DNA of 64,000 bases from G963677445 sp963678275 (lineage in GTDB: Bacteria > Bacteroidota > Ignavibacteria > Ignavibacteriales > Melioribacteraceae), in the NCBI GenBank assembly GCA_963678275.1, contig OY782765.1, forward strand, positions 5,704,001 to 5,768,000, read 5' to 3'. Of this stretch, positions 41,208 through 49,957 are shown piece by piece. Position 1 is the stretch's first letter, and each line of letters starts with the position of its first letter. A model generated the notes under the pieces. The model saw only the letters and a list, made by a program, of their open reading frames with translations, did not search any database and was not told the origin of the DNA. The translations under genes and the position numbers were made by a program.

Positions 41208-43206
41208 CCTGAGTTTTACACTTAAAGAAAAAAAAAGAGCAAAAAAGTGCGAAAACGGGCTAAAAACACATATTTGGATTGAGAACAGCTGTAAAAGTAG
41301 TGACAACTTATTCATGCTTAAGGGCATCTAACATATTGTATAATATTACTATAATGTTGATTATCAGTAGTTCTACACTTATATTTGTAATATAACATTC
41401 CAGAGTTACCTATGTTTATTAAAACTTCTCATTCAAAAGGTCATCAATATCTTTCAATTGTTGAAAGTTATAAAGTAAAAGGGGTTTCGAAACATAAAGT
41501 GATAGCCAGCCTCGGCAGGGCAGATAAACTTGTAAGCTCAGGGCTGGAAAATATTCTCCGTTCTCTTCAGAAATTCGTCGATAAAGAAAAATGTAATCTT
41601 AAAGATGTCTCAGGCATGAAAGAAAAATACAGACTTAATTACGGATATCTGGCATACAAAAAACTCTGGAAACAATTTGATTTTGACAATATTTTAGCGC
41701 CTGTTGTCAAAAAAAGTAAATCAGGATACAACCTAAAAGGACTGATATTCACACTTGTAATCAACCGTTTGCTTAACCCGGGAAGTAAACGCGACTACTA
41801 TTTCAGCAGGGATAAATATCTGGAATATGATCCGGATCTGGCTCTTCACCAGGTTTACCGTTCACTTGATATTCTTTCAGAGAACAAAGAAAAGATAGAA
41901 AGATCATTGTTTCTTAAAAACCGCAACCTTTTCAATATGGAAATTGATGTGGTTTTTTATGATGTGACAACCTGGCATTATGAATCACAGAAACAAGATA
42001 GTCTGAGAGACTTTGGTTTCAGTAAAGCAAACAAAGTAAATGAAGTTCAGATAGTAATGGGACTTCTGATAGATAAGGAAGGCAGACCAATAGGTTACGA
42101 ACTGTTCCCGGGAAATACATTTGACGGGAAAACACTACTTGGAATACTTGATAAATTGAAAAAGCAATTTGAATTGGATCGGGTGATAATAGTCGCAGAT
42201 AAGGCTATGAACTCCAAACTAAATCTGAAAGCAATAAAGGATCGCGGATATAATTATATAGTAAGCGCCCGATTAAAGTCCATGTCGAAAAAGGTACAGC
42301 AGGAAGTTCTGAGTCAGGAAGGCTATAGTGAAATAACCAGGGAAGAAGAAAAATACAAATACAAGGTAATAGATTACGAAAATATAGTTCAATATGAAGA
42401 AGAAGGAGAGAAAAAAAAGGCAACATTACCAGAAAAGATGGTATGCACCTGGTCGTCAAAACGGGCGGCTAAGGACAGAAAGGATCGGGAACGCGCAATA
42501 GAGAAAGCAATGGAAGTAGTAGACAAACAGGAGCATAGCAAGGTTAAAAAGAAAAATGGCTATAAGAGATTTATAGAGGAACAGGGAGATAAGAAAAATG
42601 GGAAACTACTGATAGATCAGGAAAAAATAGAAAAAGAGTCCATATTTGATGGTTATTACGCTATAGAGTACAGCGATCTTGAGATGGAGCCAATTGAAGT
42701 CCTGGAAAGTTATGGCTATCTATACAAAATAGAGGAATCCTTCAAGGTAATGAAGTCAACTATGCAGACAAGACCAATATACCTGAGAGTCCGGGAACAT
42801 ATAGAGGGACACTTTATGATTTGCTTTTTTGCTTTTATGCTGGAAAGAGAACTGGAGTTCAGATTAAGAAAAAGAGGAATAGATTATTCTACTGAAAGGA
42901 TCAAGGAAGCTTTGTTGTCAGTTGAATTTAGCGAATTGGAAATAGAAGAAGAAACTTATTATTTGAAGAGCAAACAAAAAAAACTTGCATCGGAGATTTT
43001 TGCTCTTCTCAGAATCAAACATCCCCAAAAACTCATGGATCAGACAGAGGTAAATGATTATGTAGAGCTTTAACCATTAAAAATTATAATAAATATAACT
43101 TGCCTGATTTTTCACTGTCGCTGAAATGGTAGTGACAAATTTTGCAGTTTTTTTTATTTCTCCTTTATTTTACAATCATTTACAGATATCAAGTGTAAAA
43201 CATAGG
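41208..43206 (+). mobile_element. IS1634-family insertion sequence
   Basis: The element is 1999 bp. It starts CCTGAGTTTTACACTT and ends AAGTGTAAAACATAGG, giving 16 bp inverted ends with two mismatches. It carries one transposase gene. The 272 bp flanking duplications fit the IS1634 family, which is known for long, variable target duplications. Confidence 0.9.
41412..43073 (+). CDS. tnp: IS1634-family transposase
   Basis: A 553-residue DDE transposase of the IS1634 group (IS4 superfamily). Catalytic residues are Asp184 in VFYDVTTWHY, Asp263 in IIVADKAMNS and Glu441 or Glu442 in YGYLYKIEESFKVMKST. The N-terminus (SKGHQYLSIVESYKVKGVSKHKVIASLGR) is typical of the family. The frame is complete with no stops, so the element may still be active. 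The start is the ATG at 41412. Confidence 0.95.
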   Translation: MFIKTSHSKGHQYLSIVESYKVKGVSKHKVIASLGRADKLVSSGLENILRSLQKFVDKEKCNLKDVSGMKEKYRLNYGYLAYKKLWKQFDFDNILAPVVKKSKSGYNLKGLIFTLVINRLLNPGSKRDYYFSRDKYLEYDPDLALHQVYRSLDILSENKEKIERSLFLKNRNLFNMEIDVVFYDVTTWHYESQKQDSLRDFGFSKANKVNEVQIVMGLLIDKEGRPIGYELFPGNTFDGKTLLGILDKLKKQFELDRVIIVADKAMNSKLNLKAIKDRGYNYIVSARLKSMSKKVQQEVLSQEGYSEITREEEKYKYKVIDYENIVQYEEEGEKKKATLPEKMVCTWSSKRAAKDRKDRERAIEKAMEVVDKQEHSKVKKKNGYKRFIEEQGDKKNGKLLIDQEKIEKESIFDGYYAIEYSDLEMEPIEVLESYGYLYKIEESFKVMKSTMQTRPIYLRVREHIEGHFMICFFAFMLERELEFRLRKRGIDYSTERIKEALLSVEFSELEIEEETYYLKSKQKKLASEIFALLRIKHPQKLMDQTEVNDYVEL

Positions 43207-43478
43207 AAAATTATTTCGGAAGCAAACGGGGGATGATTTAAGCACAAGGGACACAAGAAAGGGGGGAATCCAATTTCAAATTACTCTGGAGCTTATATTT
43301 TTATATCGATCAGAGGTTAATTATTTTTTGAAAATTTCCCGGAAGATTGTGCTCAATATAATTATACTTGCCATTACGGTCCCTTTGATGGTGCCGGTAA
43401 CTTTTGATTTGCCGATACGCTTGCGATAGCGGACCGGGATTTCTTTTATCTTCATTTTCTTTTTGGCTGCCCTTATCT
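43207..43478. repeat. 272 bp direct repeat, right copy (IS target duplication)
   Basis: Copy of 40936-41207 offset by 2271 bp. It carries a stub of the beta-lactamase 3' end and the true 3' end of the glycosyltransferase gene. Confidence 0.93.
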
Positions 43479-44007
43479 GCATTTCAACAGTCCAGCCATA
43501 CCACCGGTCTTCCATGTTTAATTCCATCAGTTTGTCATAGCGGATTGCGCGGAAGGGGCCGAGATCGGTGTATTTTACTCCCCAGAATAATCTTATCAGG
43601 AAACCGGCGATAATGCTTCCTATCTGTGACTGGAAAGGAAGGGCTCCCTTCTCACGTTTTCCCATCACCCTTGAACCGAGCACAAAATCACAATTGTTGT
43701 TGATGATTTCATCAAGGATGAGAGATGTTTCTTCGGGATAATCGGAGTAGTCACCATCGAGAAATAAGATGATATCATAGTTTTTGTCAGCGCAGTAATT
43801 CATACCCTTCAGGCAGGCGGCTCCGTAACCTTTCTCTTTTTCGAGCAGAACTGTGGCGTCCGCTTTTGCGGCAGCTTCAGCCGTGGAATCGGTAGAATTG
43901 TTGTTTACAACGATAACCTCATGAACATAAGAAGCAGGAATATCTTTGATAACTTTTGCAATCGACTTTTCTTCGTTAAAAGCGGGGATTATTACGGCAG
44001 TTTTCAT
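43321..44007 (-). CDS. Family 2 glycosyltransferase
   Basis: A 228-residue enzyme of the dolichol-phosphate-mannose-synthase-like GT2 type. VIIPAFNEEKSIAKVI is the nucleotide-sugar start. The metal-binding motif is FLDGDYSDYPE, and the acceptor region is DLGPFRAIRYDKLMELNMEDRWYGWTVEMQIRA. VRYRKRIGKSKVTGTIKGTV and a hydrophobic C-terminus (MASIIILSTIFREI) follow. It transfers sugar to a lipid carrier or glycan. The 3' end lies inside the right target duplication, so the gene stayed whole. Confidence 0.88.
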   Translation of the reverse strand: MKTAVIIPAFNEEKSIAKVIKDIPASYVHEVIVVNNNSTDSTAEAAAKADATVLLEKEKGYGAACLKGMNYCADKNYDIILFLDGDYSDYPEETSLILDEIINNNCDFVLGSRVMGKREKGALPFQSQIGSIIAGFLIRLFWGVKYTDLGPFRAIRYDKLMELNMEDRWYGWTVEMQIRAAKKKMKIKEIPVRYRKRIGKSKVTGTIKGTVMASIIILSTIFREIFKK

Positions 44008-45089
44008 TCGAGATTATTTTGGATTGTGAAAAGATATAACATCACGAAGACTAATTGTATTTTTATGAGCCATTTTGGAGCCACGAATGCGCGTACAACG
44101 GTTTAATATGAAATGAAAAAATGGAAATCCAAATCGTAATCGAAATCGGTTTTTTTAACTTTGGTTGGGATTACGATTAAGATTACTCCGTTAGCAGTTA
44201 AATTCTACGCAAAACGGCAAAATTTTTCATGAACACAGCCGGTGGTAAGTCCGCCGCGGCGGATCGAAACCAGCGGCGGTAGCTTCGACTCCGCTCAGCT
44301 ACCGGACAGGTTCAGTGTTTCTGGCTTTGCCAGTTTATGATTAAGATTACTCCGTAAGGAGTTAAATTCTGCGCAAAATGGCAAAATTTTTGGCAACAAT
44401 TCGGATTGTAGTTTTTTCTTAGCTCTGTTGATCCCCTACAGGGATCTTACAGTATTTTTTTGTTCCTTACTACCCCATGGGGACGTTCCGCAATAATGCT
44501 GCTTCTCCAAAGCAGATCTGATTCAAAAAAATATTCCTGGGAAAGCCAATTCGTCATTCGTCATTCGTAATTCCTCATTGTTTCTGGCTTGGCAGTTTAT
44601 GATTATTCCATAAGGAGTTAAATTCTGCGCAAAATGGCAAAATTTTTGGCAACAATTCGGATTGTAGTTTTTCCTTAGCTTAGCTCTGTTGATCCCCTAC
44701 AGGGATCTTACTATATTTTTTTGTTCTTTACTACCCCATGGGGACGTTCCGCAATAATGCTGCTTCTCCAAAGCAGATCTGATTCAAAAAAATATTCCTG
44801 AGAAAGCCAATTCGTAATTCGTCATTCGTAATTCCTCATTGTTTCTGGCTTGCCAGTTTATGATTATTCCGTTAGTAGTTAAATTCTACGCAAAATGGAA
44901 AAGTTTTTATCTGATTGCCAGTAAAATTTGGCATTAGATTCCTGCCTGCCTCTGGATGGTCTTTTCGCAAAAGACGCAAAAAACCGGAATGATAAATAAT
45001 TGGTAATACCTGGGGAAAGTCAATTCCTAATTCCTAATTCCTAATTCGTAATTCCTCATTGTTTCTGGCTTGCCAGTCTATGATTATGA
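44008..45089. repeat. Repeat block with both tandem unit types
   Basis: It carries, in order, TCGTAA/TCGAAA hexamers (44121-44150), TTAAATTC-CGCAAAA modules at 44181, 44345, 44605 and 44865, a TCGACTCCGCTCAGC hairpin (about 44240-44330), two units with ATCCCCTACAGGGAT and CCCCATGGGGACGTTCCGC (44345 and 44605), and one unit of the ATCTGATTGCCAGT type (44865-45085). It has no gene. Confidence 0.85.
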
Positions 45090-46568
45090 TTAAAATTGAA
45101 AAATATGAGCCTGCCAGGGTTTTAGTTCGACGAAAAGACCCCAGTGGAAAATTTCATCGGTTGAGTTGATGAATTTATGATCATTCAGGATATCCTTGAA
45201 AAGAATATGTTCAGGGTAACCCGCGATATCAACAGGCACGCGGCATTGTGAAACAGCATCGGAATAGTTAATTATTATCAGTCGTGTATCAAAATTTCTT
45301 TTCCATTGCCAGGCGAGGAAATTCTGGTTGGTGAAATTATTTTCCCAGGCGATATTGGTATCGAGCAACTGCCACTCACCTTCGCGGAAGACAGGATGTT
45401 TAATTATATCGAGAAAACGTTTATAAAAATTCAGATAACATTTTGCCGGCTGTTCATTAGGTTCACGTCCGAGCTGCACAGGCAGTTTAATCCTTTTTCC
45501 TTCAAACTGGCCGTCATGGAAAAATCTCATACCCATGGTTGTCCCGGTTACAATAGCCGCGGCAAGGGAGCGTTCTTTGCCGAAATTGGCGCTTGCCCGC
45601 AGTTCATCATGATTTTCAATAAATCTCACCGATTTTGACTGGTAGTCCAAATCAGCTTTAAGATGTTCTTTTATAGAATAAACAGGGGCGTCTTTAAGCC
45701 GGTCCATCAATCTTTTGTCGTATGTATAGTCAAATCCGTGCATCTGCAATTCGAATTCGAGGTCCCAGTAGGCTTCGGCAATAAAAAGGAAATCGGGATT
45801 CAATTCTTTAACATCGCGTGTGGCAATTCTCCAGAACTCTGTCTCAGGTTTCATTAAGCCATTGCGGTCGAGGACACTTCCCCAGGTATTACGGAAAACG
45901 TTGTTGAGATTAAGCATTGCCATATCGCAGCGGACCCCGTCGCAGACCTTCGTCAGGTCCTTAAGAATTCCGATCATATATTCACGGGCGTCATTGCTGT
46001 AATAATTTACCTGTATCGTATCCTGCCAGGCAGGGAAAAAGGGGTCGCGTCCGTGAGCGAATACTTCACCATCGCGCGCTTCAGGTTTATAAAAGGTATG
46101 CGAATCATTAAGGAATGCTTCCTCATCACCCCTTAAAAAGATATCCGGGTTATCCTTTAACAGGGAGGTGTCCGCTGAAAAATGATTTGGAATAAAATCG
46201 AGAATAAGTTTCAGTCCTATTTCCTGAAAAGTTTCTCTCAGGTTCACAAGTGTTTCTTTATTCCCCAACTCAGGATTAATAACATATTTATCAATCGCGA
46301 AAGGGGAGCCAATGATATCCTCCTTTTTCCAGTCCTTAAGGGCGTTGCGGTATTCATGAACCAGTCCCTCTTCAAAACAATATTTATCTATAGTCGAAGG
46401 GCAGGTTTGCCATATTCCCATAAGCCATATATAGTCAAATCCCATATCTTTATATTGCTGCCAGACAGATTTATCTATTTCATCGAGCCTGACATTTTTG
46501 TTCTGATCGGCAAACCGCCTGATCCATACTCTCGTGTTAATTTCATATACAGATGGATTTTTAATCAT
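45090..46568 (-). CDS. GH13-family alpha-amylase-like enzyme
   Basis: A 492-residue cytoplasmic glycoside hydrolase family 13 protein. Conserved regions: LILDFIPNH (region I, 121-129), GVRCDMAML with nucleophile Asp215 (region II), LFIAEAYW with acid/base Glu265 (region III) and FIENHDE with Asp321 (region IV). No signal peptide. The N-terminus (NPSVYEINTRVWI) fits the group acting on short alpha-glucans. It lies 31 bp behind dnaG on the same strand, which may be coincidental. Confidence 0.88.
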   Translation of the reverse strand: MIKNPSVYEINTRVWIRRFADQNKNVRLDEIDKSVWQQYKDMGFDYIWLMGIWQTCPSTIDKYCFEEGLVHEYRNALKDWKKEDIIGSPFAIDKYVINPELGNKETLVNLRETFQEIGLKLILDFIPNHFSADTSLLKDNPDIFLRGDEEAFLNDSHTFYKPEARDGEVFAHGRDPFFPAWQDTIQVNYYSNDAREYMIGILKDLTKVCDGVRCDMAMLNLNNVFRNTWGSVLDRNGLMKPETEFWRIATRDVKELNPDFLFIAEAYWDLEFELQMHGFDYTYDKRLMDRLKDAPVYSIKEHLKADLDYQSKSVRFIENHDELRASANFGKERSLAAAIVTGTTMGMRFFHDGQFEGKRIKLPVQLGREPNEQPAKCYLNFYKRFLDIIKHPVFREGEWQLLDTNIAWENNFTNQNFLAWQWKRNFDTRLIIINYSDAVSQCRVPVDIAGYPEHILFKDILNDHKFINSTDEIFHWGLFVELKPWQAHIFQF

Positions 46569-46599
46569 CGTCCTTCCTTTCCTTCATCAAATTTCTCTA

Positions 46600-48474
46600 T
46601 TAATATAAGGCTAAATTATCATTATTATGTATATTTTTTTTCTCTTCTTCAAGTTCTTTTTTTTCTTTGAAGAGATTAAACAGTTTTTCATGGTCATTTT
46701 CAGCCCCCGCTATTCGATTGTTAATCTCATTTATCCTTTCGCTTAACCTTATCAGATTTATCTTTTTAACCAAATCCTTCGACCAGGCAACTTTATCATT
46801 TCTGATTCTTTCGGGGTCTGTGAATTCTTCCCATCTTTTGTGACTGATCTCATCAAAATTCATAACAACGGAACTGACATACTTCTTAAAATTTTCATCC
46901 TCAATTTGTTCCATAAGACGCGGCAGAGAAAGAGTATGTTCAGTAAAATTTTTATAAATAAGTTCGGCCAGTTTTCTGAATGAATCATCTTTGAATTCCT
47001 CAGGTAAAAAATGATCGAAAATAATACCGGCTATTTCATCATCACATTCGAGGAGGGCGTTAATAATATCTTTTTCAACGCTGCTGACCTTCCCTTTTGA
47101 AGGTCCTTCCGGCGCCTGCTCGGGAAGAGCCGGCGCCTGGTTTTCTCTTTTATTCTGAATATTTTCCCTGACGCGGTTTTGCTTCAGATATTTATCCAGT
47201 TCCGATTCCAGAAGCCTTTCTCTTAATTTGTATTTACCCGCGATATTTTTAATTGTCAGGCTTCTTTTCAATTCATCACTTATCCATGATACGGTTTCCA
47301 CAAGTTTTCTTATCGCTTCTGTCTCTTTCGCCGGATCATCAAACATTCCCTTTGAAGTAAAGTATTCAGAGAGAAATTCAAGAAAATCAACTCCTTTTTC
47401 AGATATTTCAAGAAACTTCTCTTTACCATATTTTGTGACGTAACTATCAGGATCTTCCCCATCGGGAAGTGTAAGGATTTTTACAGCGAAGTCCTGTTTA
47501 AGCAGCACTTCAATACTTCTTTCGGCTGCTTTTTGTCCCGCGGGATCGGCGTCGAAAAGCACCAGAATATTTTTTGTATAACGTGAAAGCAGCCTGACCT
47601 GCTCGGGAGTAAGGGCTGTTCCGGAAGATGCCACAACATTTTTAATTCCCGCCTGGAAAAGTGATATAAGGTCCATATAACCCTCAACCAGAATCGCCCT
47701 GTCCAGTTTTCTTATCTCTTCTTTGGAATGATAAAGCCCGTAGAGAGAACGTCTTTTCTGGTATATCTCCGATTCGGGTGAATTGAGGTATTTCGCGATA
47801 TCTTTTCTGTTTTCAAGTGTTCTGCCGCCGAAAGCGATCACTCTGCCATTTGGTGAGAAGATTGGGAAAATTATTCTGTTGCGGAATTTGTCATATTTTT
47901 TACCTTTGTCATTCGTATCAAGCAGTCCGAGTGTCTGGGCGTCATCGAGATTTATTCCTCCTTTTTTGGCGTGTTCCAAAAAGTTGTCCCAGCTATCGGG
48001 GGCGAAACCAATGCCAAAGCTCTTCAGGCTTTTTGTCTTCAGATTTCGTCCGGTAAGATACTCTGAGGCCTTTGTTCCTTTTCCCTTATCGGCTAACATG
48101 CCCGAGAAAAATTTCGCGGCAAAAACATTTATTTCATAAAGTTCTTCAAGTTTATCCTTTTCACCCGGTTTTTCATCACTGGTTAATTCCAGTTTAATTC
48201 CCGCCGATTCCGCTGTTTCCTGAACCGCCTCAATGAATGAGATGCTTTTATATTCCATCAGAAAACTGAATACGTTTCCTCCTTTATGACACCCGAAACA
48301 GTGGAATATCTGTTTTTCGGGACTAACGGTAAAAGATGGTGTTTTTTCGGTATGGAAGGGGCACAGACCTATAAAACTTCTGCCACGTTTTTTTAGCTGT
48401 ACATATCCCGATATTACATCAACTATATCTGTCGAATTGCGAATATCTTCTATTTTATCCTGCGGAATTCTCAT
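46600..48474 (-). CDS. dnaG: DNA primase
   Basis: A 624-residue primase that makes RNA primers at replication forks. The N-terminal zinc site is Cys38, His41, Cys59 and Cys62 (LCPFHTEKTPSF and HCFGCHKGG). The RNA polymerase core has VIAFGGRTLE, and the Toprim domain LVEGYMDLISLFQAG and VLFDADPAGQKA. The C-terminal helicase-binding domain is poorly conserved, as usual. It is divergent from the propeller lipoprotein gene; the usual rpsU/rpoD neighbours are absent. Confidence 0.97.
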   Translation of the reverse strand: MRIPQDKIEDIRNSTDIVDVISGYVQLKKRGRSFIGLCPFHTEKTPSFTVSPEKQIFHCFGCHKGGNVFSFLMEYKSISFIEAVQETAESAGIKLELTSDEKPGEKDKLEELYEINVFAAKFFSGMLADKGKGTKASEYLTGRNLKTKSLKSFGIGFAPDSWDNFLEHAKKGGINLDDAQTLGLLDTNDKGKKYDKFRNRIIFPIFSPNGRVIAFGGRTLENRKDIAKYLNSPESEIYQKRRSLYGLYHSKEEIRKLDRAILVEGYMDLISLFQAGIKNVVASSGTALTPEQVRLLSRYTKNILVLFDADPAGQKAAERSIEVLLKQDFAVKILTLPDGEDPDSYVTKYGKEKFLEISEKGVDFLEFLSEYFTSKGMFDDPAKETEAIRKLVETVSWISDELKRSLTIKNIAGKYKLRERLLESELDKYLKQNRVRENIQNKRENQAPALPEQAPEGPSKGKVSSVEKDIINALLECDDEIAGIIFDHFLPEEFKDDSFRKLAELIYKNFTEHTLSLPRLMEQIEDENFKKYVSSVVMNFDEISHKRWEEFTDPERIRNDKVAWSKDLVKKINLIRLSERINEINNRIAGAENDHEKLFNLFKEKKELEEEKKNIHNNDNLALY

Positions 48475-48575
48475 TCTTACCGGGTTGAAATATGATTATT
48501 TATTATCATTGCAATAATAGCCAAATATTTTTACTTTGTCTTACAAAATTATCTTTCATTAATACAGGAGTGATG

Positions 48576-49883
48576 ATGAAAATCACAAGGGCGCTAATAT
48601 TATTTTGTTTTATTCTATTTTTATTTTCCTGCTCGGATGACAGGCAGAATATTGTGGATCCCCCCTCTTCTTCGGGCAATCTCTCAGTAATTATCAGCAA
48701 AAGCGACGCTCCGGAAAATGTTACTGAAGTAATGGCCGAACTTAGCCGCGCGGGTTTTAGTCCTATATCAGGTATGATGGATATTACCGGAAGCGGTCAG
48801 GCGGAACTTTCCTTAACTGAGATACCTGAAGGCGCATGGCATCTGAAGATAGACGCGATGGATAACCAGGGCACAATACTCTATACCGGCGAAACAGATA
48901 TTTATGTTGTATCCGACCAGGTAACAAACGTCTCACTTACCCTTACGAGTGTTTCGAGCGGCACGGGAACTGTAAATATAGTGGTAAACTGGGAAAACGG
49001 AACAACCAGTCTGTGGATTGATAACCCCGGGAATCCTGTCTTAACTGAGCATGGAAATTATCCCGATTATGGGATCGGGCAGCCATTTGTCCTTTATTTT
49101 AATGGTTTATACAGGATGTGGTTTACCGGCACAAATGGCTTTTCAGACGGATATGTTCATTACGCTGAATCGCAGGATGGCATTAACTGGTCGGCGCCTG
49201 TGAGTTCTCCCGTTCTATCCCCCGGAGAATATGGCTCATGGGATTCTCAGCATGTCGGCGCCGGTCCGATAATAGTTAATGACGGTCTCTTAATGATGTA
49301 TTATAGCGGCTGGGGCGATTCCCACGATGCGTGGAAAATAGGACTGGCCACATCCACTGATGGAATTAACTGGACTAAAGAAGCACAGCCAATTCTCTCG
49401 GGCAGCGGGTGGGATTACCAGATGGGCGCATCCTCGGCGATAATAATTGATGGGAAAATTTATCTTTATTATTATGGACATCAATATTACCAGAACAGGC
49501 AGATAGGACTCGCGATATCGGATGATGGTTATACTTTTCAAAAATATGGCAACGGACCGATAATGTCGCCCGATCAACCGTGGGAGCTGGATGCTATCGG
49601 GTATCCGAGTGTGATTGATAACGGAAATCAGTATATGATGATATACCAGGTTGCTTCTCCCAATGGCCAGAATGGTTTTGGCGCAGCTTATTCGCAGGAT
49701 GGAAAATCGTGGACTAAGGATGAAAACAACCCGGTTTTCAATTTACAAAACCTTGTTATTAATACCGGAAGTATGGCTTACCCTAACCTGGTAAAAACTT
49801 CTACCGAATACAGGCTCTATTATACATGTTTTCCCGAAAATCAAAAAATGGTTATTTGTCTGGCTCAAAAGCCGTTAGAATAA
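48576..49883 (+). CDS. Beta-propeller lipoprotein (GH43/GH32-like)
   Basis: About 435 residues from the ATG at 48576, five bases after AGGAG; the frame extends upstream to 48492 without a ribosome site. The lipobox is FLFSC followed by SDD. An Ig-like domain (NLSVIISKSDAPENVTEVMAEL) leads to a five-bladed propeller with repeats such as YAESQDGINWSAPV, ATSTDGINWTKEA, AISDDGYTFQKYG and AYSQDGKSWTKDE. It resembles glycoside hydrolase 43/32-like proteins at the cell surface. Catalytic acids could not be assigned, so it may be only a sugar-binding protein. Confidence 0.78.
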   Translation: MKITRALILFCFILFLFSCSDDRQNIVDPPSSSGNLSVIISKSDAPENVTEVMAELSRAGFSPISGMMDITGSGQAELSLTEIPEGAWHLKIDAMDNQGTILYTGETDIYVVSDQVTNVSLTLTSVSSGTGTVNIVVNWENGTTSLWIDNPGNPVLTEHGNYPDYGIGQPFVLYFNGLYRMWFTGTNGFSDGYVHYAESQDGINWSAPVSSPVLSPGEYGSWDSQHVGAGPIIVNDGLLMMYYSGWGDSHDAWKIGLATSTDGINWTKEAQPILSGSGWDYQMGASSAIIIDGKIYLYYYGHQYYQNRQIGLAISDDGYTFQKYGNGPIMSPDQPWELDAIGYPSVIDNGNQYMMIYQVASPNGQNGFGAAYSQDGKSWTKDENNPVFNLQNLVINTGSMAYPNLVKTSTEYRLYYTCFPENQKMVICLAQKPLE

Positions 49884-49907
49884 AATTTATACCGGATAAA
49901 ATCTGAA

Positions 49908-49937
49908 AAGCATCCTGTGTTAGGATGCTTTTTTTAT
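49908..49937 (+). terminator. Terminator after the propeller lipoprotein
   Basis: AAGCATCCT and AGGATGCTT form a hairpin around GTGTT and are followed by TTTTTTATTTT. The flippase gene starts only about 20 bp later, so its promoter must lie inside or upstream of this hairpin, or readthrough is used. Confidence 0.85.
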
Positions 49938-49957
49938 TTTAGCTATTTTTGGCACTG

